Assembly: GCA_001298545.1 (NCBI GenBank)
Contig: LJCX01000029.1
Coordinates: 744,001 to 808,000 of the forward strand
Direction of reading: 5' to 3'
DNA from: Actinobacteria bacterium OV320
GTDB lineage: Bacteria > Actinomycetota > Actinomycetes > Streptomycetales > Streptomycetaceae
DNA: 64,000 bases
Position numbers and translations under genes: made by a program. This document shows, one piece after another, positions 46,688 to 55,304 of this stretch (positions are counted from its first letter, which is position 1; every line of letters begins with the position of its first letter). Under the pieces are notes generated by a model. It did not search any database. It saw only the letters and a list, made by a program, of their open reading frames with translations, and had not been told where the DNA came from.

Positions 46688-46709
46688 GGACGATCAGATT
46701 ACTGACCAG
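46680..46709. promoter_or_regulatory. Inverted repeat over the phoD start
   Basis: CTGGTCA (46680-46686) and TGACCAG (46703-46709) form a perfect 7-bp inverted repeat with a 16-nt spacer, overlapping the GTG start codon. It could be an operator or an mRNA structure masking the start. Confidence 0.35.
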
Positions 46710-46717
46710 TACGACAA

Positions 46718-46753
46718 AAGAGCGGGCGAACTCCCAAAAGTTCGCCCGCTCTT
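46718..46753 (-). terminator. Intrinsic terminator after the DsbA-like gene
   Basis: A perfect 15-bp stem (46718-46732 with 46739-46753) over a 6-nt loop. On the minus strand it is followed by TT. It ends the DsbA-like transcript 27 nt after its stop and isolates phoD. Confidence 0.9.
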
Positions 46754-46779
46754 CCTCGAAGCGTCGGGTCAGGAGCGGG

Positions 46780-47595
46780 TCAGCCCTTGAGCGCCGCGTC
46801 GATCGCCGTGGTGAAGTCGGCCACCGTCATCGGGGCGTTGCCCTGTCCGTCGGAGCCGGTCAGCGTCTTGCCGTCCATCTTCAGGGTCGGAGTACCCGTG
46901 ACGCCGCTCTTGTCGAACGTCTTGGACATCTCCAGCGCCCACCGGTCGTAGGTGCCGTTCTTCACGGCGCTCTGGAACTTGGCGTTGCCCTTCAGCGCCG
47001 AGACCGTGTCCGCCACCTTGATCAGGTAGGAGTCGTCCTTGAACTTGTCCTCGGTCTCCTCGGGGTGGTACTTCGCCGAGTACATCGCGGTCTTGTACTC
47101 GAGGAACGCCTCGGGGCTGACGTTGAGCGCGGCACCCAGGGCGCTGAGCGCGTTCTTGGAGCCCTCGCCCGTCAGGCTGCGGTCGAGGAAGGTCGCGCCG
47201 ACGTACTCGATCTTGAACTTGCCGGCGTCGTAGTCGCTCTTCACCGTCGCGCCGACGGTCTGCTCGAACTGGGCGCAGACCGGGCAGCGCGGGTCCTCGT
47301 ACATCACGAGCGTCTTCTTGGCGCTCGCCTTGCCCATGACGACCGTCGTGCCGTTCTTGCCGCTGGTGTTGGCCGGCTTGACCAGCTTGGCCTTCGCCGC
47401 GTCCTCCCAGTAGCCGGGCTTGTTCGCCTGGACGACGGCGTAACCTATGCCGCCCGCTGCGGCGAGCACCCCGACGACCGAGAGGGCGACGATGATCTGC
47501 CGCCTGGTCTTGGCCCGCTTGGCCTCGCGCTCACGCTCGATGCGCAGCCGCTCCCGGGCCGCCGTCTTCGACGCAGCGCTGTTCCGCTTGCTCAT
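46780..47595 (-). CDS. Membrane-anchored DsbA-family thiol oxidoreductase
   Basis: 271 residues from ATG 47595; an upstream in-frame ATG at 47619 is less likely. A charged cytoplasmic N-terminus (KTAARERLRIEREREAKRAK) precedes one membrane helix (about 35-55). The extracytoplasmic thioredoxin-like domain follows, with CxxC in EDPRCPVCAQFE (about residue 100) and the cis-Pro region GVTGTPTLKMDG. Such proteins introduce or isomerise disulfides in secreted proteins. It follows a Cys-containing membrane protein gene by 108 nt on the same strand, and a terminator ends it. Confidence 0.9.
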   Translation of the reverse strand: MSKRNSAASKTAARERLRIEREREAKRAKTRRQIIVALSVVGVLAAAGGIGYAVVQANKPGYWEDAAKAKLVKPANTSGKNGTTVVMGKASAKKTLVMYEDPRCPVCAQFEQTVGATVKSDYDAGKFKIEYVGATFLDRSLTGEGSKNALSALGAALNVSPEAFLEYKTAMYSAKYHPEETEDKFKDDSYLIKVADTVSALKGNAKFQSAVKNGTYDRWALEMSKTFDKSGVTGTPTLKMDGKTLTGSDGQGNAPMTVADFTTAIDAALKG

Positions 47596-47703
47596 GGTGT
47601 TCTCCCAAGGGACGCGCACATCTCGTACGCGGAAGTTCGTGTGGGGACTGAGGGACTGAAGTGCTGCTCGGGCGCCTGGGCCTGCGCAGACGTGCGGGTC
47701 TGT

Positions 47704-48396
47704 TCAGACCGCGGCGAGCGAGCACGGCGGTCCACGCCGTCCCAGGGAGTGCACGAGAATCCGCTCGCGGACGGTGGTCGACCGGCGGGTGGGCCGCGGC
47801 AGGCGGCGGGCCGCCGGGGGGCGTCGTACGGCCACGGCGGCGACGGCCAGCAGCAGCGGCCGGAAGGTCGTCGCGGTCGCGGCCCGCAGCAGTTGGGCCA
47901 GCGCCCGCTCGCCCCGGCGCAGCCAGGCGGCCGCGATCAGGCCGACGCAGACGTGCGCGCCGAGCAGCAGCCACGCGGCGGCCGGGTCGGGGTGGGCCAG
48001 GAGCCCGCCCAGCCGGTCGGTGTCGGTGCCGGTGACCTGGGCCAGCGGGGTACCGACGGGAGTGCCGTCGCCGCACAGCACGTCCCAGCCGACCGAGGCC
48101 AGCGGGCCGGCGACCGGGCCGCCCGCACGGCCGTAGCAGACGTGCTGGCCGGTGGTGAAGACGGTGTCGGCCGCCAGCTCCAGCGGGATCAGCAGGGCGG
48201 CGATCCGCCCGAAGCCGCACTCGCGGCCGGCGAGGACGTACGCGAGGGCGAACACGGCGGCCGCGACGGCGGCCACCGTGTTGAGCGGCAGCGGGGCCCG
48301 GGACAGCAGCACGTGCGACGCGGTGCTGAGCGTCACGACGCATGCCGTGAACAGCGCCGCGCGTACGGCTCTGAGGCGGGTCCCGGATATGTCCAT
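47704..48396 (-). CDS. Integral membrane protein of unknown function
   Basis: 230 residues from ATG 48396. Five or so membrane helices with short loops; the C-terminal 45 residues are basic (RRPPAARRLPRPTRR). Four cysteines lie at or near membrane boundaries: GRECGFGR, GQHVCYGR, DVLCGDG and AHVCVG. No known family is recognised. It lies directly upstream of the DsbA-like gene on the same strand, so it could be a partner or substrate of that protein. Reading-frame composition supports a real gene. Confidence 0.75.
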   Translation of the reverse strand: MDISGTRLRAVRAALFTACVVTLSTASHVLLSRAPLPLNTVAAVAAAVFALAYVLAGRECGFGRIAALLIPLELAADTVFTTGQHVCYGRAGGPVAGPLASVGWDVLCGDGTPVGTPLAQVTGTDTDRLGGLLAHPDPAAAWLLLGAHVCVGLIAAAWLRRGERALAQLLRAATATTFRPLLLAVAAVAVRRPPAARRLPRPTRRSTTVRERILVHSLGRRGPPCSLAAV

Positions 48397-48464
48397 AGCG
48401 GAGGAGAGTGTGTCACGTGCTCCTGTAGGAGACCCCTAAAGGGTCCCTGTGAGAAGGCGGACCG

Positions 48465-49790
48465 TTAGAGACCTGGGATCCGGCCGTTGCGGAACAGGTC
48501 GACGAAGATCTGGTGGTCGGTACGCGCGCGTGCGCCGTACGTGTGCGCGAAGTCGACCAGGAGCGGCGCGAAGCCGTCCTCGTCGGCCGCGATCGCCGCG
48601 TCGATGGCCCGCTCGGTGGAGAAGGGCACCAGGGACTCGCCGGAGGTGTCGTCCGCCGCCGCGTGCATCGTGGCCGTGGCCCGGCCCAGGTCGGCGACGA
48701 CGCCCGCGATCTCCTCCGGGTCGTCGATGTCGCCCCAGTCCAGGTCGACCGCGTACGGCGAGACCTCGGCGACCAGCTGCCCGGCGCCGCCCAGCTCGGT
48801 CCAGCCCAGCCACGGGTCGGCGTGCTGCTGGAGGGCGCGCTGGGAGATCACCGTGCGGTGGCCCTCGTGCTGGAAGTAGTCGCGGATCGCCGGGTCCGTG
48901 ATGTGCCGGGAGACGGCCGGCGTCTGGGCCTGCTTGATGTAGATCACCACGTCGTTCTCCAGGGCGTCGCTGTGGCCCTCCAGGAGGATGTTGTACGACG
49001 GCAGACCGGCCGAGCCGATACCGATGCCCCGGCGGCCGACGACGTCCTTCACGCGGTAGGAGTCCGGGCGGGCCAGGGAGGTCTCCGGCAGGGTCTCCAG
49101 ATAACCGTCGAAGGCCGCGAGCACCTTGTAGCGGGTGGCGGCGTCCAGCTCGATGGAGCCGCCGCCCGGTGCGAAGCGGCGCTCGAAGTCACGGATCTCC
49201 GTCATCGAGTCCAGCAGCCCGAAGCGGGTCAGGGAGCGCGCGTCGCGCAGCGCGTCGAGCAGCGGGCCCTGCGCGGTGTCCAGGGTGAAGGGCGGCACCT
49301 CGTCGCTCTTGGCGCCGGTGGCCAGCGCGTGGATCCGCTCCCGGTACGCGCCCGCGTAGACCTCCACCAGCTCACTGATCTGATCGTCGCCGAGCGCCTT
49401 CGCGTACCCGATGAGGGCGATGGAGGCGGACAGGCGCTTCAGGTCCCAGGTGAAGGGGCCGACGTACGCCTCGTCGAAGTCGTTGACGTTGAAGATCAGC
49501 CGGCCTGTCGCGTCCATGTACGTGCCGAAGTTCTCCGCGTGCAGGTCGCCGTGGATCCACACGCGCGAGGTGCGCTCGTCCAGGAACGGGCCGCCCCGCT
49601 TCTCGGCGTCGAGGTCGTGGTAGAAGAGGCCCGCGGTACCGCGGTAGAACGCGAACGCCGAGGCCGCCATCTTCCGGAACTTCACCCGGAACGCGGCCGG
49701 GTCGGCGGCCAGGAGCTCGCCGAACGCGGTGTCGAAGACGGCGAGGATCTCCTCGCCGCGGTGCTCGTCGTTGAGCTGCGGAACCGACAT
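48465..49790 (-). CDS. DUF2252 family protein with a kinase-like core
   Basis: 441 residues from ATG 49790 with GGAGG upstream; the longer frame to 49844 lacks a site. The motif IHGDLHAENFGTYMDATG and the downstream FNVNDFDEAYVGPFTWDL match the catalytic loop (HGDxHxxN) and Mg-binding Asp of aminoglycoside-phosphotransferase-like kinases. DUF2252 proteins have no established substrate. The gene is divergent from dnaE across a 214-nt gap. Confidence 0.9.
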   Translation of the reverse strand: MSVPQLNDEHRGEEILAVFDTAFGELLAADPAAFRVKFRKMAASAFAFYRGTAGLFYHDLDAEKRGGPFLDERTSRVWIHGDLHAENFGTYMDATGRLIFNVNDFDEAYVGPFTWDLKRLSASIALIGYAKALGDDQISELVEVYAGAYRERIHALATGAKSDEVPPFTLDTAQGPLLDALRDARSLTRFGLLDSMTEIRDFERRFAPGGGSIELDAATRYKVLAAFDGYLETLPETSLARPDSYRVKDVVGRRGIGIGSAGLPSYNILLEGHSDALENDVVIYIKQAQTPAVSRHITDPAIRDYFQHEGHRTVISQRALQQHADPWLGWTELGGAGQLVAEVSPYAVDLDWGDIDDPEEIAGVVADLGRATATMHAAADDTSGESLVPFSTERAIDAAIAADEDGFAPLLVDFAHTYGARARTDHQIFVDLFRNGRIPGL

Positions 49791-50004
49791 CGCTGGGTGC
49801 CTCCTGGTGCATGACATGTACGACAGCGCTTCTGTCGCATCCAACGGGCGGAGCCGGGCGAAAGTGCCCGCGGCCCCACCGTGAAGGTACGTGGGGAACG
49901 AGCCCGGGTGTCAGTCGCGAGGCATAGACTTCGACGCTGTCCCCCGATCCGTCCGTAACCGGTGGGACACCCGTTGCCGTTTGTTTCCCTTGGAGGCCGC
50001 AGCC

Positions 50005-53000
50005 GTGTCAAAGCCGCCGTTCACGCACCTGCACGTCCATACCCAGTACTCGCTGCTGGACGGTGCCGCGCGGCTGAAGGACATGTTCGACGCGTGCAAC
50101 GAGATGGGCATGACCCATATCGCCATGTCCGACCACGGCAACCTGCACGGGGCGTACGACTTCTTCCACACCGCGAAGAAGGCCGGAGTCACCCCGATCA
50201 TCGGGATCGAGGCGTATGTCGCCCCCGAGTCGCGGCGCAACAAGCGCAAGATCCAGTGGGGCCAGCCGCACCAGAAGCGCGACGACGTCTCCGGTTCCGG
50301 TGGCTACACCCACAAGACGATCTGGGCGGCCAACGCGACGGGTCTGCACAACCTCTTCAAGCTCTCCTCCGACGCGTACGCCGAGGGCTGGCTCCAGAAG
50401 TGGCCCCGGATGGACAAGGAGACGATCTCCCAGTGGTCCGAGGGGCTCATCGCCTCCACCGGCTGCCCCTCGGGCGAGCTCCAGACCCGGTTGCGCCTCG
50501 GCCAGAAGGAGGAGGCGCTGAAGGCGGCGGCCGACTACCAGGACATCTTCGGCAAGGACCGGTACTTCCTGGAGCTGATGGACCACGGCATCGAGATCGA
50601 GAGCCGGGTCCGTGACGGCCTCCTGGAGATCGGCAAGAAGCTCGGCATCCCGCCGCTGGTCACCAACGACTCGCACTACACGTACGCGCACGAGGCGACC
50701 GCGCACGACGCGCTGCTGTGCATCCAGACCGGCAAGAACCTCTCGGACCCGGACCGCTTCCGCTTCGACGGCACCGGCTACTACCTGAAGTCCACGGACG
50801 AGATGTACGCCATCGACTCCTCGGACGCCTGGCAGGAGGGCTGCGCCAACACCCTCCTGGTGGCCGAGCAGATCGACACCACCGGCATGTTCGAGGCGAA
50901 GAACCTCATGCCGAAGTTCGACATCCCCGACGGCTTCACCGAGGTCACCTGGTTCAAGGAGGAGGTCCGCCGGGGCATGGACCGCCGCTTCCCGGGCGGC
51001 GTCCCCGACGACCGGCAGAAGCAGGTCGAGTACGAGATGGACGTCATCATCCAGATGGGGTTCCCGGGCTACTTCCTCGTCGTCGCCGACTTCATCATGT
51101 GGGCGAAGAACCAGGGCATCGCGGTCGGTCCCGGGCGTGGCTCCGCGGCCGGCTCGATCGTCGCCTACGCGATGGGCATCACCGACCTCGACCCGATCCC
51201 GCACGGCCTGATCTTCGAGCGGTTCCTCAACCCCGAGCGCGTCTCCATGCCCGATGTCGACATCGACTTCGACGAGCGCAGGCGCGTCGAGGTGATCCGG
51301 TACGTGACCGAGAAGTACGGCGCCGACAAGGTCGCCATGATCGGCACCTACGGCAAGATCAAGGCGAAGAACGCCATCAAGGACTCCGCGCGCGTGCTGG
51401 GCTACCCGTACGCGATGGGCGACCGCCTCACCAAGGCCATGCCCGCCGACGTCCTGGGCAAGGGCATCGACCTCAACGGCATCACCGACCCCTCGCACCC
51501 GCGCTACAGCGAGGCCGGCGAGATCCGCGCGATGTACGAGAACGAGCCGGACGTCAAGAAGGTCATCGACACCGCCAAGGGCGTCGAGGGCCTGGTCCGG
51601 CAGATGGGTGTGCACGCGGCCGGCGTGATCATGTCCAGCGAGCCCATCGTCGACCACGCCCCCATCTGGGTACGGCACACGGACGGCGTGACCATCACCC
51701 AGTGGGACTACCCGCAGTGCGAGTCGCTCGGCCTGCTGAAGATGGACTTCCTCGGCCTGCGCAACCTGACGATCATGGACGACGCCGTCAAGATGGTGAA
51801 GTCCAACAAGGGTCTCGACCTCGACCTGCTGGCCCTGCCGCTCGACGATCCGAAGACCTTCGAACTCCTCCAGCGCGGTGAGACCCTCGGCGTCTTCCAG
51901 TTCGACGGCGGCCCCATGCGCTCGCTGCTGCGCCTGATGAAGCCCGACAACTTCGAAGACATCTCCGCCGTCTCGGCGCTCTACCGTCCCGGCCCGATGG
52001 GCATGGACTCGCACACCAACTACGCGCTCCGCAAGAACAAGCTCCAGGAGATCACCCCGATCCACAAGGAGCTCGAGGAGCCGCTCGAAGAGGTCCTGGC
52101 GGTCACCTACGGCCTGATCGTCTACCAGGAGCAGGTGCAGAAGGCCGCCCAGATCATCGCCGGGTACTCGCTCGGCGAGGCCGACATCCTGCGCCGCGTG
52201 ATGGGCAAGAAGAAGCCCGACGAACTGGCGAAGAACTTCGTGCTCTTCCAGGAGGGCGCCAAGAAGAAGGGCTACAGCGACGAGGCGATCAAGGCCCTGT
52301 GGGACGTGCTGGTCCCCTTCGCCGGCTACGCCTTCAACAAGGCCCACTCCGCCGCGTACGGCCTGGTCTCGTACTGGACCGCCTACCTCAAGGCGAACCA
52401 CCCCGCCGAGTACATGGCCGGACTGCTCACCTCGGTCAAGGACGACAAGGACAAGTCGGCCGTCTACCTCAACGAGTGCCGCCGCATGGGCATCAAGGTG
52501 CTCCCGCCGAACGTCAACGAGTCGGTGCACAACTTCGCCGCACAGGGCGACGACGTGATCCTCTTCGGCCTCGAAGCCGTGCGCAACGTCGGCACCAACG
52601 TGGTGGAGTCGATCATCAGGAGCCGCAAGGCCAAGGGCAAGTACGGCTCCTTCCCCGACTACCTCGACAAGGTCGAGGCGGTCGCGTGCAACAAGCGCAC
52701 CACGGAGTCGCTGATCAAGGCGGGCGCGTTCGACACCCTGGGGCACACGCGCAAGGGCCTCACCGCGCACTTCGAGCCGATGATCGACAACGTGGTCGCG
52801 GTCAAGCGCAAGGAGGCCGAGGGCCAGTTCGACCTCTTCGGCGGCATGGGCGAGGAGGAGACGAGCGAGCCCGGCTTCGGACTCGACGTCGAGTTCACGA
52901 CCGACGAGTGGGAGAAGACGTATCTGCTCGCCCAGGAGCGGGAGATGCTCGGTCTGTACGTCTCCGACCACCCGCTCTTCGGCCTGGAGCACGTGCTGTC

Positions 53001-53544
53001 CGACAAGGCCGACGCGGGCATCGCCCAGCTCACCGGCGGAGAGCACGCGGACGGCGCGGTCGTCACCATCGGCGGCATCATCTCCGGGCTCCAGCGGAAG
53101 ATGACCAAGCAGGGCAACGCCTGGGCGATCGCCACCGTCGAGGACCTCGCGGGCTCCATCGAGTGCATGTTCTTCCCGGCGACCTACCAGCTCGTCTCGA
53201 CCCAACTCGTCGAGGACGCCGTCGTCTTCGTCAAGGGCCGCCTCGACAAGCGGGAGGACGTGCCCCGGCTGGTCGCCATGGAGCTCCAGGTCCCCGACCT
53301 GTCGAACGCGGGCACCAACGCCCCCGTGATCCTCACCATCCCGGCCACCCGGGTCACCCCGCCGATGATCAACCGCCTGGGGGAGATCCTCACTCACCAC
53401 CGGGGTGACAGCGAGGTCCGGATCAGGCTCCAGGGCCCGACCAAGACGACCGTCCTGCGTCTGGACCGGCACCGGGTCAAGCCCGACCCCGCGCTGTTCG
53501 GGGATCTGAAGGTGCTGCTCGGCCCGTCCTGCCTGGCCGGCTGA
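50005..53544 (+). CDS. dnaE: DNA polymerase III alpha subunit (DnaE1 type)
   Basis: 1179 residues from GTG 50005 with GGAGG upstream. It is the replicative polymerase. The N-terminal PHP domain (HLHVHTQYSLLDGA, MSDHGNLHG, IGIEAY, TGCPSGEL, NDSHYT) keeps its metal-ligand residues, as in mycobacterial DnaE1 where this domain proofreads. The polymerase active site includes PGRGSAAGS and PDVDIDFDERRR. The tandem HhH, an OB fold (VTIGGIISGLQRKMTKQG) and a tail follow. A TAGACT hexamer at 49925-49930 may be its -10 box. A palindromic terminator follows. Confidence 0.97.
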   Translation: MSKPPFTHLHVHTQYSLLDGAARLKDMFDACNEMGMTHIAMSDHGNLHGAYDFFHTAKKAGVTPIIGIEAYVAPESRRNKRKIQWGQPHQKRDDVSGSGGYTHKTIWAANATGLHNLFKLSSDAYAEGWLQKWPRMDKETISQWSEGLIASTGCPSGELQTRLRLGQKEEALKAAADYQDIFGKDRYFLELMDHGIEIESRVRDGLLEIGKKLGIPPLVTNDSHYTYAHEATAHDALLCIQTGKNLSDPDRFRFDGTGYYLKSTDEMYAIDSSDAWQEGCANTLLVAEQIDTTGMFEAKNLMPKFDIPDGFTEVTWFKEEVRRGMDRRFPGGVPDDRQKQVEYEMDVIIQMGFPGYFLVVADFIMWAKNQGIAVGPGRGSAAGSIVAYAMGITDLDPIPHGLIFERFLNPERVSMPDVDIDFDERRRVEVIRYVTEKYGADKVAMIGTYGKIKAKNAIKDSARVLGYPYAMGDRLTKAMPADVLGKGIDLNGITDPSHPRYSEAGEIRAMYENEPDVKKVIDTAKGVEGLVRQMGVHAAGVIMSSEPIVDHAPIWVRHTDGVTITQWDYPQCESLGLLKMDFLGLRNLTIMDDAVKMVKSNKGLDLDLLALPLDDPKTFELLQRGETLGVFQFDGGPMRSLLRLMKPDNFEDISAVSALYRPGPMGMDSHTNYALRKNKLQEITPIHKELEEPLEEVLAVTYGLIVYQEQVQKAAQIIAGYSLGEADILRRVMGKKKPDELAKNFVLFQEGAKKKGYSDEAIKALWDVLVPFAGYAFNKAHSAAYGLVSYWTAYLKANHPAEYMAGLLTSVKDDKDKSAVYLNECRRMGIKVLPPNVNESVHNFAAQGDDVILFGLEAVRNVGTNVVESIIRSRKAKGKYGSFPDYLDKVEAVACNKRTTESLIKAGAFDTLGHTRKGLTAHFEPMIDNVVAVKRKEAEGQFDLFGGMGEEETSEPGFGLDVEFTTDEWEKTYLLAQEREMLGLYVSDHPLFGLEHVLSDKADAGIAQLTGGEHADGAVVTIGGIISGLQRKMTKQGNAWAIATVEDLAGSIECMFFPATYQLVSTQLVEDAVVFVKGRLDKREDVPRLVAMELQVPDLSNAGTNAPVILTIPATRVTPPMINRLGEILTHHRGDSEVRIRLQGPTKTTVLRLDRHRVKPDPALFGDLKVLLGPSCLAG

Positions 53545-53561
53545 GCGCGGCAGAGAAACTA

Positions 53562-53595
53562 CGAGGGGCGCATCCGGTACCGGATGCGCCCCTCG
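53562..53595. terminator. Perfect palindromic terminator between dnaE and a small gene
   Basis: A 34-bp perfect palindrome (CGAGGGGCGCATCCGGT and its complement). It is 17 nt after the dnaE stop and 35 nt after the stop of the convergent small gene, so it can serve both. Confidence 0.92.
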
Positions 53596-53630
53596 GTGCG
53601 TGCGAGCCGCAACGGCCCGTCGCCCGGATG

Positions 53631-53795
53631 TCAGTTGTGGCCGAAGCGCTTCTGCCTGCCCTTGCGGGCGACATCGGCCGGCGTCACCTGTGCGATGCGC
53701 TGCTCGGCCTGCGACTCCATCGAGGACTGCTGGGCCGCCTGCTGACCACGCTCGGACTGCGGCTGTTTACGCTCCTGCTTCTTGTTCTTGGCCAT
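53631..53795 (-). CDS. Small hydrophilic protein of unknown function (54 residues)
   Basis: ATG 53795 has an excellent AGGAGG site (CCCAGGAGGCAGATCACC upstream), and the frame stops with TGA at 53633-53631. The product begins MAKNKKQERKQPQSER and ends RKGRQKRFGHN. It is rich in Lys, Arg and Gln, with no Trp, Leu or membrane segment, and is probably disordered. It is convergent with dnaE and ends near the shared terminator. Function unknown; similar short basic proteins are widespread in Streptomyces. Confidence 0.8.
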   Translation of the reverse strand: MAKNKKQERKQPQSERGQQAAQQSSMESQAEQRIAQVTPADVARKGRQKRFGHN

Positions 53796-54018
53796 GGTGA
53801 TCTGCCTCCTGGGGGGATCTGGGGGCCATCGACGGGACCAGACTCACATAGGCTGACTTACAACGCATTTCGGATAATTACCGTCTGTAACAGGGGTTGT
53901 CGGAGCGCAAGCCCCCGAAACGCCACGCCGAAGATCGAGTTCCGGCCGTTAACCTCCGCGTGGTCGGGCAGACTCGAAGAAAGCCCGATGCAAACCTCCC
54001 GGAAAGAGGGTGAGTCGT

Positions 54019-55242
54019 GTGGACCGCTGCATCGTCCTGGTGGACGCCGGGTATCTGCTGGGGGCCGCCGCCAGCCTCCTCGCCGGAGAGCCCTCGCGAT
54101 CGAGGATCACCGTCGACCACTCCGCCCTCGTCCAGGGCCTGCGCGAACAGGCCGAGTCGGAGACCGAGCGGCCGCTGCTGCGCATCTACTGGTTCGACGG
54201 CGCCCCCGACCGCGTTCCCCAGCCCGAACACCGCAGACTGCGCGTGATGCCCCGGGTGACCGTCCGGCTGGGCGCGCTGACCCGCAGCGACGGCCGCTGG
54301 GCCCAGAAGGGCGTCGACGCCGCCATGCACGCCGAGCTGACCGAGCTGGCCCGCAACCGCGCCTGCTCCGACGTCGTCCTCGTCACCGGCGACGGCGATC
54401 TGCTGCCCGGCATGATGGCCGCCAAGGAGCACGGCGTCGCCGTCCACCTGTGGGCCGTCCAGGCCGCCGACGGCGACTACAACCAGTCCGAGGATCTGGT
54501 CGCCGAGGCCGACGAACGGCGCGTCCTGGACCGCATCTGGATCACCAAGGCCGTACGCGCCAAGGAGGTCGGCGGCAGCTGCGCGTCGCCGCCCGCGCCC
54601 CGGCCCGAGATCGCCGCGATCCTCTCCGCGCCGCTGCCCGACTCCGGCCTCGCCCGCGCCTCCGAGCGAAGCGCCGAGGAGACCGAGCACGCCTCTGCGG
54701 CCGGCGCCTCCGAGAACGGCACCGAGGAGCGCATCCCCGCGCCCAAGGGAGGCGTGCCGACCCCCAAGGACCTGGCCGCCCTGCGCACACCCGGCGCCCA
54801 GGCCGTCCAGCACCCCACCACGGCGACCCTGCGCTGGTCCTCCGACAAGGGATGGGTCGACCGTCCCGGGACCCCCGCCGAGCCCTCCGAGGTCGCCGCG
54901 ATGCCGACGCTCGCGCAGCTCACCACGGCGGAGCAGCGGTGGGCCGACCGCGAGGAGGACATCACCACCGTCGGCGGCGACCCGTTCGAGGTGGGGCAGG
55001 TCTTCGCCCGCCGGTGGATGGCGCGCCTCGGCGAGCAGGGTCAGCTCCAGAAGCTGTCGGGCATGTACCCGCGGATCCCGCACCGCATCGACGGCGAGCT
55101 GCTGAGGTACGCGGCCCGCTTCGGACTGCTCGCGCACAAGGACGACCAGATCGACGAACACGACCGGTACGCCATCCGAGCGGGATTCTGGCGCGAGATC
55201 GACGTACGGACGGCCGCCGAGCACGCTCCGGCCGGGGACTGA
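54019..55242 (+). CDS. NYN domain (PIN-like nuclease) protein
   Basis: 407 residues. GTG 54019 has GAAAGAGGG 8 nt upstream; GTG 54010 overlaps that site. The N-terminal 165 residues are a NYN domain with the acidic metal-site residues in CIVLVDAGYLLGAAA, KGVDAAMHAELTELA and VVLVTGDGDLLPGMMAA. A disordered linker (about 185-285) precedes a C-terminal helical domain (FARRWMARLGEQGQLQKLSGM). NYN proteins cleave RNA in characterised cases; the target here is unknown. It is divergent from the small gene, with 223 nt between. Confidence 0.9.
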   Translation: MDRCIVLVDAGYLLGAAASLLAGEPSRSRITVDHSALVQGLREQAESETERPLLRIYWFDGAPDRVPQPEHRRLRVMPRVTVRLGALTRSDGRWAQKGVDAAMHAELTELARNRACSDVVLVTGDGDLLPGMMAAKEHGVAVHLWAVQAADGDYNQSEDLVAEADERRVLDRIWITKAVRAKEVGGSCASPPAPRPEIAAILSAPLPDSGLARASERSAEETEHASAAGASENGTEERIPAPKGGVPTPKDLAALRTPGAQAVQHPTTATLRWSSDKGWVDRPGTPAEPSEVAAMPTLAQLTTAEQRWADREEDITTVGGDPFEVGQVFARRWMARLGEQGQLQKLSGMYPRIPHRIDGELLRYAARFGLLAHKDDQIDEHDRYAIRAGFWREIDVRTAAEHAPAGD

Positions 55243-55304
55243 ACCGGCCGCCCGGGAAGCCCCGACGGCGAGCGACGGTCCGTGACCCCGTAGTCTCGTC
55301 CCTT

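Noticed and set aside
46701..46710. ACTGACCAGT near phoD as a second TetR operator
   Set aside because: It has only 4-bp arms and lacks the flanking TTTG/CAAA seen at 6559-6582, so similarity is weak.
46378..48468. Plus-strand frame of 696 codons across phoD, the DsbA-like gene and the membrane protein
   Set aside because: It spans three well-supported minus-strand genes and the terminator, and has no domain.
50008..53472. Minus-strand frame of 1154 codons over dnaE
   Set aside because: Leu/Val/His/Glu-rich antisense product, typical shadow of a long GC-rich gene.
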